In this document: positions 36,946 through 49,229 of the stretch, one piece after another
Position numbering within the stretch: the stretch's first letter is position 1
How the letters are laid out: every line of letters starts with the position of its first letter
Origin: Rhytidiadelphus loreus
Taxonomy: Eukaryota; Streptophyta; Bryopsida; Hypnales; Hylocomiaceae
NCBI GenBank assembly: GCA_947034895.1
Contig: OX344762.1
Coordinates: 52,059,087 to 52,123,086, forward strand
DNA: 64,000 bases
Reading direction: 5' to 3'
Translations under genes and position numbers: made by a program
The notes under the pieces: model-generated
Database searches by the model: none
The model's input: only the letters and a program-made list of their open reading frames with translations
What the model was told of the DNA's origin: nothing

Positions 36946-38877
36946 GCGAAACTAAAGATCCAAGGCGTTGGACTTTGATTGTCTTGTCCGGGAAAAGATG
37001 ACCATAACTACCTTTGATCCATTGCGTGCATCATCTCCATTTGAGAACTGCAATGTCCGCTTCAGACTTGTCGCATTACTACAGTAACCAGTCTGAAAAC
37101 TCCCTCACACGCTAACCACTTCCTTCTAAGAATGTTTGTTTCTTTGAAACAGTATACCGCAGCTGAAGTCTAAAAGTCACTTCTACTCTTGCTGCACCTC
37201 CAAGCTAGCAGTACTTCTTGAAGCCAGCACGCGCACAACCAAATAGCATCGCTTCGAAGTTCTTGAGGATTCGGATTTCTGTCTTTCAGTAACTCTAAGA
37301 CTGCTGTCTGCTCGGCTACACCAACAGTGAGCCAAAAAGAAAGACGACTGTCTCACGCTTCCAAGATGCTCCGCTCTCCACGTCGTCTTCTTGTCCCCTT
37401 CAAACGCCGATCATGAGCCAGACGATGACGAAATTGGAGCGCAAAACATAACTCAAAACATGTACACCGTTGTTCGAACGAGCTTCAGCTATGTCGACTC
37501 CTACCTACTCCGTCTCTTTCTCCCAAAGGTCCAAGTTAAACTACAAACAGATTCCGAAGTGAAAAGAGCGCTCGGAACACCAATTCTGAAATCCAAATTA
37601 TAAAATCCTCGCTCCTAATTCCTTCACCGAGGTGCGAAGCTCAAACCAAATCCACATCCGATCCGCAACAGTCTTCACGATCTACAAGAAAATCCGGAAC
37701 ACCAAAACGCCACAGAGCAACCCTGGGCCGACGAAAATTTGAGCGCGAAGTGCGCCATTAATCCGCACCCGTTCCAATGAACAAGCCAGCCACACGAGAC
37801 TCCGTCGCACTCACTGCCTCGAGAATCTCTCCCGCCTGCTCTCCGTCGCACACCTTCTCTTGCTCTCTCTCTCTCACACACACACACTCACTCACTCACT
37901 CACTCCTTCACGCTCTCTCTCGCTCTCTCTCTTTCTTTCTCTCTGCATCCCTCCTCTCAGTCCACAGCGGAGTGAGGCCACGAAAGAAAAGAGATGCTGG
38001 ATCAGAGTGAGGCGATTAACGGCGAGCAAGACACGGACAAGAAGACAGCGGAATGAGAGGCCTTTCCGGGAATTCCTTTACTGGGACTGACGAAAGAAAG
38101 GGAATGAAGAGAGCATGATTCTTTTCTTCCGCTTGCCAGCAGCATCCATCGTCATCGCATGCATCTGAGTAGTGCGGATGCCTCCGCGCCTCCAGACTCC
38201 TGCCGGATCGGATGCTGATCCAATGAACCTCCCCCGTAGTAGAGTAGCCTGCTCCTGAGAGGGGCGAGAGCATCTGGGAGCTAAAGAACAAATCTCCATA
38301 GCCAGGCAGGGCTATTAAAAAAATTTACAAAAATTACGCGAAAAGGAACCGCACCTACTGAATGCCGCGTTTGGGAGAGAACCGACTGCTAGTCTGAATG
38401 AGGAACGTCCTTCACATCCATTCTCGTTACAGTAAATTCATCCTTCCACGTCCATTCTATTGTACTATAAAATATCCTTCTAATAGGATGTTTGCATCAG
38501 GGATTTTGCAAAGAGGGCATGTTTACACATAAGATTGTACAAGATTTTTATATAGATTTTCATATAGATTAGGTTTGTTGGGATATTAGATTTGGTAAGA
38601 GATTTTTGGTAAATTACATATAAAAGAGGTTTAGTTGGTAGTCATGCGTTGAAAAATAGATTGTTCTCAAATCTAAGTCTACCACTTCATTTTAGAAGAT
38701 TGATAATATGAATAGGTGAGATATTGAATTAGCTTTTAATATCCAAGTCTAACTTTTGCTAGCATTGAATGAAAGTGACAGAAAAGAATTGATCTCATAT
38801 TTTACAAGGTTGAACAACTCAACATGTGTCAACCAAGTTTTTCTTCAAAGACAAGTAAAATTTGCATTCAATCCACT
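36946..38877 (-). other. ARF upstream region and probable long 5' leader
   Basis: Between 36950 and about 38300 the sequence is notably less AT-rich than the flanking spacer, as expected for an ARF promoter and leader. It has several short ORFs on the minus strand (for example 38291-38016 and 37887-37675). Nothing suggests a separate gene. From about 38300 the sequence becomes AT-rich spacer. Confidence 0.45.
37862..37945. repeat. CT/CA/CTCA microsatellite in the ARF upstream region
   Basis: A run of CTCTCT, then CACACACA, then repeated ACTC units, then CTCTCTCG and CTTT units. On the gene strand it reads as GA-rich. Such GA/CT tracts are common in plant core promoters and leaders. Confidence 0.85.
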
Positions 38878-39680
38878 TCAACCCAAGAAGTCCCATTGTC
38901 CCTATGGGAGTCAAAATGGTTTTTGGACAACTTCCTATGAGCTCAATTCTAGCATAATCTTTTGAACTTTTTTCAAAAGATAGAAGAAATTATTTTCTTT
39001 CTAGATAGGGATATCATTTTTATTTCGATTGATGCCCAAGAGCAGAAGTTATAACACAATAAGCCCAAATTTCAAATTGGTGGGCAACAAAAAAAATCTA
39101 CAAAAAACTTAAACAAAAATTCTAAAACTTGTTTTTTATAGATTGTATTGTTGTCTACAAGGAAAATTTTGATTCATTCTATTTGAATTTGTGATATGAA
39201 AGTTGTAGAGCATCTTGTTTTTTGAACAATAATAGCATCTTTTTGAAAAAATAACAAATTAGATTTGTTTTTTAACTCAATTTTTACATTTTTTCAAAAC
39301 AAAAAGTTCTACATGATTAACTTTGATTGTTAGAACAATCTCACCATTGTAATTAGTGTGTTTAATTCCATCTTAGAACTATTAACAAATTAGTTTCTCC
39401 CTCTATCTTCTACACACTTCTACTTAACATTCTTTTAAAGAATGAAAATCATGATATTATATTCCTAAACTCTTGACTCAATTCTTGCAATCTATGTGGT
39501 CAAAGTTTATGAAATTTCTTCCACAGATTTTCATAATATTCTATTGTAAGATCCTATAGTTAGATATTTGAAAATCATCATTTTTCAAATTTGTCCTCTT
39601 TACACTAAAAATGGTAATTTTGAGCAATTTTTGAAAAAATAAAAACAAAAACAAAAACAACTTTGGTACTAGAGGGGTAA
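38878..39680 (+). mobile_element. Degenerate TTAA-family element, about 800 bp
   Basis: The left end TCAACCCAAGAAGTCCCATTG aligns with TTAACCCCTAAAGTCCCATTG of the 43219 copy. The right end CTTTGGTACTAGAGGGGTAA aligns with its terminus TTGGGACTTTAGGGGTTAA. Internal words (AAAAGTTATAACACAA, TGTTTTTTGAACAATAA, AGCATCTTTTTGAAAAAATA) are shared. It is non-coding and decayed, and slightly shorter than the others. Confidence 0.6.
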
Positions 39681-42447
39681 TACACATTTTCTCAAGTTTT
39701 TGTTGAATTAGTAAAAAAATATTTAAGCTGGAAAAAATTTGCAAAGCATACATTTAAGGTGGATGGAAACTGCACTTATGAAAGCCCTACAATTGGAAGA
39801 TTGACTCACACTATGACTATGACTATAAATATAAAATATGCTATATATTTGTTTCATTATAGGGATAGTTTTAGTACACTCCACCTTTTAGCAATTTGGG
39901 GTTGGTATCTTTGGTGGTCATGTTTGTAAAAATAATATGTTCTTTAGTATAGAGAAATAATTGTTGAAGAAGACCATTTACAATCAATGTTGAGCACTAA
40001 TTTACTACAGTCATTTGTTTGAAGTACATGATCTTTCAATGCGTGATGCCACTTAGTCTTCTCCAATTGATATGTTGGTTCAATTTTCATTGTCAAACCA
40101 CTATCCAAAAAAATGGGCTTGGCTTTTATAACAACATGGATGTTTTGTCTTGTTAAATGTAAGATGTTTTTTTTATTGTAATTATAGTTTTTCTTTATTC
40201 GTAACAACAAAATGAATCTAAGATAAAATTATTTTGGATTGCCTACATTGAAGCATGCATTTGAGACATTGAGGATGACAAAAACATAGTTGGGAAAAAA
40301 ATGATTGATTGTAGATGTTCAAAGCCAAATGGAATCCTTCTACATCCCAAATTTTAAATATGTATATTTCATTAGATATTAGCCATTATGATTCAAATAA
40401 TTATGAAACATTCTATTTTGAAAACATTGTTATATTTGAATTAAATTTGGATATAAAGGTGTGCCTTCTTTGATGATAAGATATCCAAAAATTGGAGTAT
40501 TAGATGACCATTCAATTATCTTTTGTTGAATGAGCATCAAGTATTGTTGTCAATAATTTGGTATTAAATCATTATGGTGTCAGTGACTTAGTCAAAGTAA
40601 TAGAAAGACAAGAAAAAAGTTAGCAAAAAAAATTATGGCCATGGTAGAAAATTAGAGCACAAAAAATAATTTTATTGGTCAAATTATTAAACATCAAAGA
40701 AAATCAATACATTTATAAGTAGTTATTCTAGATGATGTCTTTGTAGTATCATTTTCTAAATAGATCATTAGCTCTTATGTGTCAAGTAAAAACAATATTC
40801 TAATCTTATTTGGGGATAAAATACTAAAGAATCAATTTATTAAGGGAAAAATATGGAATCTACCAATCTATGACTTTTGGTGACAATGTACCAAAGAAAA
40901 CTATGCTCAAAGATATAGAGAAAGATCAACAATGTCTAATAGAAGGTAAAGTCTAAACATATGAAAAAGTAGAAGACTAGATTGGAAAAAAGTGCACATC
41001 AAATATAAATATGGAGGTTTTACAAGCGTGGAAATTCAATGACCAAAAAATGATTGTAGTAAGTAGCTTAAGATGGAATAAAAAAATAAAGATTAGAGAG
41101 CCAAAATATATGTTAGTCACAAGAGCACAAATCATTTATGAACTAGGAGGTGATGAGAGTGAAAAGCTAGAGCCTTGGTTTAAGCACCTAATGTATTTTG
41201 TAGAAGGTTTTTGAAGGATCCAAGATCTCAAAAATGGAAAGGTATATGGGTTGGAGTTTGTTGAGACTCACAAAAAAAATTAAAATACCTTGTATGATCT
41301 ACTACCCTACAATAATAGAGTAAAGACCCAAGGATGTTCTATAGATGGCATACTTCAATCTACGTACTTGGCAAACAAGCATGCAATCTAATTTAACTTG
41401 GATTTTGGAAAAAATGAACAATGAAAACATTGGAGTCATACAATTAAAGGAATCTAGATAATGGAGGTAAGAAAAATCAAAGGATATATGGAATAAAAAT
41501 ATACATTGCAAAATTGCAAAATATTTTGTTATTTTTATCCTTGAGTTTAAATCTTGAATATTTGAAAAACTTTAATCAAGTACACAACTCACAAAGGAAG
41601 GAGAATGATTCATAGCTTTACTTGATATGACATTGTTTAGAGGATTTGAATGCTTGGAGGACATAGATAGGCTAATATAAAGAAGAGAACTAGTATTTTA
41701 TTTTAAATTTTTTGGAAACTTTGACCAATCATAGATTTTATTTGTGCAAACAATCAAAACAAGTTTGGGCTTTCTATTTCAATTCATTGCATTATTTGCA
41801 ACTTAGAGCATTGAGATATTTGTTCCATTGTTCAAACTACAACAATGCCTACTTAGAAAGAAAAATATTAGATTCTAAATTCTCATACATCATACTAAAC
41901 CTTCGTAGAGAGGTATCTAAGACTAGAAGATATTGAAATAGGAAAAGATGAAAAAAATTGTCTATAAAAGTAATGTCAAGGTTACACAAGAGATTTTAAG
42001 TTGTTTGATATCAGTTCAAGTAGGAAATGGATGTTATGATGAGAGTTGATTTGATGATGAAATAAATAAATAAAATGCCTACTAATTCATTGCACAGAAG
42101 GCATATTAAAGTATCATCCTCAAAACAAGTGTATTATGTAGTTAAGAGAATTGTATCTATGACTTATAACTTTTGCAACAACAATTGAATTGTACTCATG
42201 ACCTTTACTTATTAGACATGACTTTGAGTTTTGTTCCAAATAAATTGAAATCAATAGGAGTCACAATTTTAGGACCTCCCTTCTCCAAATTCAATGAAAG
42301 ATTGATGTGGCAACAAATCATTGGATAATTGAACTCACTCACACTTCTTCTCCACTGAAAATGGTGAATAAAGGAGTTTAGCAAACTCATTGAACTAACT
42401 ATGACTCCCCCTAATAATTTAAGAATCTAGACATGCTATGAGCAAAA
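39681..42447. other. AT-rich spacer, no gene recognised
   Basis: Several short open frames occur (for example 41011-41214 and 41712-41936 on the plus strand), rich in Lys, Ile and Asn as expected by chance in such sequence. They have no motif I can assign. They could be relics of a retroelement, but nothing supports that directly. Confidence 0.45.
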
Positions 42448-42672
42448 AAAACTCATTTTCTCGACTTTAAACGTTGAAATCTTGTGATTGATAGGGTCAA
42501 GGTTTCTGAAATTTCTTCTAGTCATTATGATTATAGTCTAGTGTAAGATCCTATGGTTATAAATATGCAAGAAAAACAAATGTTTAAATTTTTGTTGGTT
42601 GCATTGAGAATGATAGTTTTGAATGTTTTTTGATGAAAAAATGACCTTGGGATTCTAAGATTAAAATCTTTG
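42448..42672 (+). mobile_element. TTAA-family element, right-end fragment
   Basis: About 225 bp matches the right end of the family: TTTCTGAAATTTCTTC, GTCTAGTGTAAGATCCTA, GATAGTTTTGAATG, and the decayed terminus GACCTTGGGATTCTAAGATTAA. The left part is missing. Confidence 0.5.
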
Positions 42673-43218
42673 AGAAAAGAGGTGATGCACATTATTAAAT
42701 GCACAATTTACATATCATAAAATGCTGATGATTTTTCATCAATGCATGTTTTACTTTATAAATATTTATATCAAAGAAGGATCTAAGTTTTTCCTTGTTT
42801 AAAAAAATTACTATATATTGAAATCTTTTACATGATCTGAATAATAAAATAAAATAAAATAGTGTTTGTTCTATGCCATGCAATAAATCCTAAATCTAAA
42901 GTTCATTCACTAAAAGCTTTCTTTGTAAAGAGGAATCTAGTCCAAAGGTGTATAGAACTTCACTCATAAGACTCTTATTAATACTATTCTTAATTCCAAG
43001 TACAAACATAATTTTTTGGTCCTACTAGAAATTCAACATTAGAAATAGAATTTGAAATCGAACGCTTTTAAATTGATATTTCTTTCAAACTAGATGAATT
43101 AGAAGAATACAAAGTCTCAAGTGGGTCCTTAGTGATCCTCTATCTACTTTCAACAACTAAAGTAATCTAGCCTATGACAAGCGAAAAGGTCCATCACAAA
43201 CACCTAGGGAATGCCCCA
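42673..43218. other. Short AT-rich spacer
   Basis: Nothing recognised between the fragment at 42448 and the intact element at 43219. Confidence 0.5.
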
Positions 43219-44146
43219 TTAACCCCTAAAGTCCCATTGTCCCCTCGGGGGACAATTTGGAATTTGGGCAGGTTCCTATGGGCTGAAATTTTACCCTAAT
43301 TTTTTAAAACTTTTTTTGAAGATAGAAAATTTTATAAGCTTTGTGGGAATATAATTTTTATTTCAATCAGTGCTCGAAAGCAAAAGTTATACCACAAAAA
43401 GCCTAGAACTGAACTCGGTGGGCAGCACAAAAAATATTGCAAATTTTTTTTTTTTTAATTTAATTTTTTTCTCAAATATTATGTTTTTGTCTACATCTGA
43501 AGCTTTGATTCATTCCATTTTGATTAGAGATGTGAAAGTTACGAGCAATCTTATTTTTTGGGCAATCTAAGCATCTTTTTGAAAAAAATAACTTACAAGG
43601 TTCATTTCAGAATGCAATTTTCAAATTTTTTCAAATTTTCTTTTTTGAAAAGGTTAAGCTTGCTTTCTAGAACAATCTCACCTTGGGATTATTGTATTTC
43701 AAATCCCATCCAAGAGCTATTAACAATTTAGTTTTTCTTTCAATCTTGGACCCACTTCTACTTGACAATTTTTTGAAGTATGAAAATCAAGTTGTTATTT
43801 TTTGAAATTTTATCCTACACTCCCAACTCAATTCTTCAATACACTAAATTTTCAATTTAAATTCCATAGTGCACATTTTTTCCACAAATAGCAATCAAAG
43901 TCATCTAAAATTGCAGTCTAGTGTTCAAAAAAACTTGTTTTTTCAACTTTGAATGCTCCTATCCCTCAATTTGTACGGTCAAACTTCATGAATTTTTTAT
44001 CACATAATCTCAAACAAGTAAAGTTCAAGATCCTATCGTTCACTTCCAAAAAAAGTATTCTTTTTGTTTTCTTGGACAAATGCAATAGAAATGGCAGTTT
44101 TGAGTGGTTTTTGACAAAAAAATGGCCTTGGGACTTTAGGGGTTAA
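43219..44146 (+). mobile_element. TTAA-bounded, piggyBac-like non-coding element, best copy
   Basis: It is flanked by TTAA at 43219-43222 and 44143-44146. Its inner ends are exact inverted repeats over CCCCTAAAGTCCCA. Total length is 928 bp including both TTAA. There is no further direct repeat outside the TTAA (CCCCA on the left, GGTTC on the right), so TTAA itself is the best candidate target duplication. The interior is non-coding but shared with at least six other stretches of this window. A non-autonomous piggyBac-type element is the simplest reading; no transposase is present in the window. Confidence 0.8.
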
Positions 44147-44189
44147 GGTTCTTGCATTAGCCACAACAAAAAATATTCAATAAATGAGA

Positions 44190-44940
44190 TGTGGCCACTA
44201 AGCCAAGCTTGGCTTAGTGGTTACAATTGATGTCTTTGACAATGGCAATGGAGTGATTAGTGATTGCAATAGGAACATCCACCTTTTGAATGTAAATTCA
44301 TCCCATGAAGTGACTTTTTGAGGCCTTCATGTTGTGACCATGTTATAAAATATTGTAACTACTTTAATGTAGGTGAGTGAGATGACCATTATAGATGCAC
44401 TTCAATTTGTTGGTTTTGGGGTAGTTTGTGAAACTCTTTTGGACGGCCAATTGGGCAACACACTTCAAAAATTCATTCCAAATTCATATTTCAAAGTTAA
44501 TTGTAAATTGTGTGCAATGAGGGATTGGAAGTCTGAGTTTGAAGAAAATACAGGATGAAACTCCTTGAAGCATCCAAATTGTGATTCGATGGAGTTTGGT
44601 AATGTGTTTTTTTAGTACTATTCTTAGTTAAACCTTCCTCTAACACCCAAACTAGGGCTTCCTTTACAATCAACTCTTTTGTCAAAAAAAAATTAAAAAT
44701 CCAACTGGTCTCCTCATTTCTCACATTTTTCTCTACGTGGACAAAACTTTTAACTTTTTCAACAATGCCAACAAGTCATTATGCCTGTCCTAGGTTGGTT
44801 ACCCTAACTTAGGATTAGCTTACATGCTCGCCCGGTGGGCAAGTTTTCCGCTAATTCAAGCAAGAAGACAAAAGTGGCTCCACCGATTGTCTTGCTAGCA
44901 TGGGTAAGCGAGAAAGGAGGAGTTGAAGTTTCACCAATAT
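44190..44940 (+). repeat. Dispersed repeat A, longest plus-strand copy
   Basis: It starts around GTGGCCACTAAGCC, which includes a small palindrome (GCCAAGCTTGGC), and runs parallel to the 23330 copy, then on through TTTCTCACATTTTTCTCTACG and ACAATGCCAACAAGTCAT. The same order appears inverted at 47870-47410. Beyond 44850, words such as CACCGATTGTCTTGCTAGCAT also recur near 47175, there in direct orientation, so the arrangement is composite. Confidence 0.6.
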
Positions 44941-45953
44941 CGGTGGACAACCTCATTGGTGGAGACTAGGAATAAAATACGTGGGGATTTCTTATTGTCT
45001 CTGTCCCCACCCACTGGGTCCACATGAAAGTGCAGTGGCTATTTTTCCCTATAACACCTACTGTGAAAATTCCCCAATGGTAAGTTTTGTAGTTTTAGAT
45101 TTTGAAAATTTTGAAAATGAAAAAAAAAATTGCCCAAGGGCCTGCCCCTTTGGTTCTTTGTACTTTATCCTTATCAATGGATTTTGTCCTTGTGTTTCAA
45201 AAATAATAAAATAAATTCACCGATGACCGATACATGTAAGGAGGAGGTCCTCAGTGGGCAATGATGGGGGTACATCCCTTCCTCCGGCTTCCTCCACTCT
45301 AAAGTTAAACTTATTATCATCCCTGGGATTAAGCTCAATAAGCCTTTCGAAGTCTGCAGTCATCTAAATCTAAATGAAGCACCTTACCCACCGCCTGTTT
45401 GTGCTTTTAATTGCCGTAAACAGACTTTAGCATTTGAGAATATTCAATTATTAACTTATCCCCAGGCACCCCCGCACTAACAGAATGTTACCTTGATTAA
45501 AGTAAATTTTTAGCCCATAAATACAAGCCCCCACTCCACCCCATTCAGTTGCTCCCTCCGTTAAGTCACTTATTATAAAACCCAGAATTTGATACTCAAG
45601 TTCATGCTTCCCAATTCTTCCCAAAAGGTCGACTATGATGTGATAATAAGGGTTCAGTCACTTCCTCGTTTCCTACCTTTAGTTGGCAGCCAGCCAATGA
45701 CGGGCACCTCAGTCACCTTTTCCCAATAACTCACTTCCAGTAACTTAAGTTAGAGAGATTTGCAGGCCTCGAGCCCTCCCCGCCACTTGCAGCTTTATTA
45801 CTCCGTATTAAGCAAGCTTTCCTTGTGTATTTTTAGGGGTCGAAAGAAGCGTCCGTCCCTCCGTCCCCCATCCGTCCACTGCATGCGTGCATGCAGGTGC
45901 AGGATTTAGCGTGTGGGCTCACTCTGGAAAGGTCCGAATGGGGGAAGATGGCG
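44941..45953. other. Non-coding spacer
   Basis: No gene recognised. The part 44960-45100 resembles 47290-47390 (CCACATGAAAGTGCA, then TGCTA or GGCTATTT), extending the composite repeat. From 45250 to 45950 the sequence is more GC-rich but shows no protein family. Confidence 0.45.
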
Positions 45954-46173
45954 CAGGGAGAATTGACCCCCTCATTGCCCTGGTCAACGTTGGTTTGAAA
46001 AAAAAGCCCCCTATGTTGTGCCAATTTTTTGGTAATTCTTGCGTCTTCAGAGAGTAATTTGGGGCCTGTGATTGCAAATATGAATTCAGAATTTCAAAAA
46101 AAAACTAAACCTTGAAAATAAAAAATTCCAGGGTTTGCCCTGGAGGGGCAATGAGGGGGTCAATTCACCCTGG
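45954..46173. repeat. Short foldback element with GC-rich arms
   Basis: The left arm (45954-45983) contains GAATTGACCCCCTCATTGCC. The right arm (46145-46173) holds its exact reverse complement. The 160-bp interior is AT-rich. It looks like a small foldback or MITE, but I found no clear target duplication. Confidence 0.6.
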
Positions 46174-46877
46174 CCGGGAAGATGGGGAATGAGCCGCCAT
46201 TCAATCGGGAAACGCATAATCTGGGCTTTCGAAGGAGGAATGGGAATCACCAACCAGTGAGTTCGTCCAAGCGTGTGATTTCTCACGAAACCCTAACTTA
46301 ACTTGACCCCTAATTCCGGAATAGACAATGGCTTCACCTTTTGGGAATTGGGTAAGAAAAGAAAAGAAAAGAAAAAAGAAGACTAATGTGCCATGTACAG
46401 TTGCCACAGCCAAAAGAAAAAGAAAAAGAAAAGTAATTTTCCAATTTTTTAATTCATAAAAATTTGGAAATTCAAAAACTTTCATACCGTTGGTCCAAAT
46501 GCCACAAAGCAAAGCCCCTGTACCCCGTCCTCACAAAGAGCTTTCCGATAGTACCAAGAACGCGATTGGGGGATGCACAATTGAAGAGATCTCATTGTAA
46601 CAAACAACCTAACTTGAAGTATGGAACAATTATTAAAACATGTTTTTTGAAAATTATCTACTCATCTAGTTGTGGTTTTATTTTGATACAAATGAAAATT
46701 CCAATTGCAAAGAGGAAAGGACAAAACACGACCAATAAATTGAACGTAGACAAAAGATAAAGCAAGCCACCCCCAAAAAACACGGAGGACACTAAGGGCG
46801 GGCTTACATGTGAGCCTCGTGGGTAGCTTTGTGGTACTAGTTGAAGTAATCATTAGAAGAGATTTCAGGATTTTAAG
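46174..46877. other. Non-coding spacer
   Basis: AT-rich sequence with AAAAG repeats near 46360-46430 and only short chance ORFs. Confidence 0.45.
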
Positions 46878-47085
46878 GGCCGTTTCGGGGCCGTTCCCCC
46901 AGCAGTCAAAAGAACGCCGCTGACAGATTTTATTTTTTTTGAAAAAAAATATATATATATATATGTATATAAGTTCTTAAAATGAGAAATAAAGTTAAAT
47001 TTTTATTTTATTTTTTATTTTTTCGAAAAATCTGACATGGCCGTCTCTCGGCCAGGTCAGCACAGGCCGGGAACGGCGGATTTCG
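46878..47085. repeat. Possible MITE with GCCGTTCCC ends
   Basis: The left side has GGCCGTTCCC and then GCCGCTGACAGATTTT. Read from the right on the other strand there is GCCGTTCCCGGCC and then GGCCATGTCAGATTTTTC. The interior is nearly pure A/T with a TATATA run. The arms are imperfect, and the edges are estimates. Confidence 0.4.
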
Positions 47086-47409
47086 GAGGTTCTCGGGGGA
47101 GGGGGGTCGAGTTGGGAACTTGCAGCCCTCCCCGAGAGCCAAAACACATGTAATGAAGATAGAAGAAGCTCCATCGATTGTCTTGCTTATCATCGGTAAG
47201 CAAAAAACACAAGACTCCATGTTGAATCATTGATGTTGGTGGACAACTCCATTGGTTGAGACTCGTCAATCTTGAAAGAATCAATATGTGTGGAATTTTT
47301 ATTGTATCCTTCTCCACATACCATGGCCACATGAAAGTGCAATTGCTACTTGGACCTATAGCACCCCTTGTAAAAATTGCCCACCTACTGATACATATAA
47401 GCTCGCCAT
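47086..47409. other. Spacer related to the composite repeat near 44850
   Basis: The stretch 47165-47400 shares words in direct orientation with 44880-45070 (CATCGATTGTCTTGCT, GGTGGACAAC, CACATGAAAGTGCA). No gene is seen. Confidence 0.45.
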
Positions 47410-47870
47410 AAAGTGAACCATCCTATGACAAGTAGATTGATTACTTGGCCTTGTTGGCATTGATGAAAAATTTAAATTTTTGTCCACGTAAAGACAAATG
47501 TGAGAAATGGGGAGAGGAATTGAATTGAATTGATTTTTTTTGACAAAGTATGAATTTGTTATGAATTTTTGAAGTGTGCTACCAATTGACTAAAAGAGTC
47601 TCTAGACTTCCCTCAAACCAACAAAAGTGTATCTATAATAGTCATCTCATTCACCAAATGCAGTTACAATATTTCCTAACACAGTCACATTCAACATGAA
47701 GGCCTCAGAAAGCCAATTCAAGTGTGATGAATTTACACTTGAAATGTGGAAGCTCTTATTGCAATTAGTAATTACTCCATCGCCATCATCCAAGACATTG
47801 GTTGTGGCCACTAACTCAACCTAATGTAGCCCAAATCTCATTTTATTGATAATAGTCTATCATGGGTTGA
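47410..47870 (-). repeat. Dispersed repeat A, inverted copy
   Basis: This is the reverse complement of the 23330 and 44190 copies: GAATTTTTGAAGTGTGCTAC, AAAGAGTCTCTAGAC, TCATCTCATTCACC, ACAATATTT and CCAAGACATTGGTTGTGGCC appear in mirrored order. With the 44190 copy it forms a pair of inverted arms about 2.5 kb apart. Confidence 0.65.
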
Positions 47871-49229
47871 TGCAAGACTTTAATGGGTCATTCCTTAGGT
47901 ATCTATGATGGGTCTTCTGCCTATCATAAGTTGGTTTGTCTTTATCAATGATATTTTTTATGAATTGAACAAGTGGCGAACCAACTAATCTTTGACCAAA
48001 TGTAGTAGAGATTAGTTTTCCCCCAAAAAATTTGAGCATATTGGGGCTTTTCTTCAACAAACCTCACTAGCATTTAGGTGAAGATTGAATTTTATAATAA
48101 AATAATTAGAAGATCCACCAAGTAAAAGAAGTGGGCTAACGGGCTAGAGTGTCCAATTTTAGTTTTGGAGCTAATGCTTTAAAAAATGAATTAGCCATGA
48201 GGCCACACATGTTTTTTCAAGATTGTCTTACTAGCTCATCATAGAGTTCTTCTTGCACTATGTTTGTAAAGTGCAATGAAGACTACATTAAAATGTGGCT
48301 ACTAGTCAAGGCTTTTCAACATCACATTCAAAGATGTTGTAACAATCAAATTCTTAGCTTAATAAGACACAACTATTCAAAGCTTTCGACATGAAAATAC
48401 TTCTTTCTGAAATCCAAGTATTGTGATCTTGTAATTGATAGTTTTTTTTAATTATGAAGTACTCTTGAGGGTGTACTCTAATAAGTTAACTAAAGGATCC
48501 TACAATTGGATTTGTTAAAAAATAAATATAGCATTAGATGAAATTAGAGGGCTTTAGAGAATCACAAGTTCCTAGATTGTGGGAACTTTAGAAACTCTAC
48601 TATATCTGTAGTATGGTGTGGTTGAGATCATGCCACATCAAATATTAATATTTAATTATTTATAAATTTTAAAAACTACTTTAAATTAAAAAATTAATTT
48701 TTTAAAATACTTTTAAAATTAATTAATTAATTAAAAAAATAAAATTAAAAAATTAATATTGTTAAATATTTTGATTGAAGTACTATAGTTCCCAACAAAG
48801 GAAATAGGCTTGAAACGTCCCTTCTTTGATCTCAAACCTCTTTAAATGATGAAGATTTTAGCTTTCTTTTGGATACTAGTATTTTGAAGCAATTTTCAGC
48901 TTCTAAACATGAAAACTTTGGGGATTAAAGCACTTGTAATGTAGTAGAAACTGCATTGTCAACACCAATAGTTCAAAGGAAATCTAATTGGCACCACATA
49001 AAAACTAACTAGAAAAGCCTAGACTTGCTAAAATTGCCCCATCTTGTAAACAAAAAAAAATGAATTATCAACGATCAATTTAGACATAAGAAAATCAAGC
49101 CCATGCACTAAACTTGATATTAATGTTTGACAACAACCAATTTCAGTGATCCAACACTAGCAAAAGGTGCAATTTTCAAGTGATCATAAATTCAACTAGG
49201 CCTAACAAAACAATTCATTGTTCAAACAA
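47871..49229. other. AT-rich spacer
   Basis: No gene recognised. A low-complexity A/T tract built on TTAATT and AAAATT lies at about 48640-48775. Confidence 0.5.

Noticed and set aside
38016..38299. Minus-strand ORFs of 91 and 73 codons as an upstream gene or ARF exon
   Set aside because: No domain, and the ARF chain is complete without them; at most leader ORFs.
41011..41936. Possible retroelement relic
   Set aside because: Lys/Asn-rich short frames without reverse transcriptase, integrase or protease motifs, and no LTR pair found.
44981..45214. 77-codon plus-strand ORF as a small gene
   Set aside because: It overlaps the composite dispersed repeat and has no conserved motif.
46920..46985. 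TATATA run as a promoter
   Set aside because: No gene lies on either side; it is the AT-rich interior of a possible MITE.
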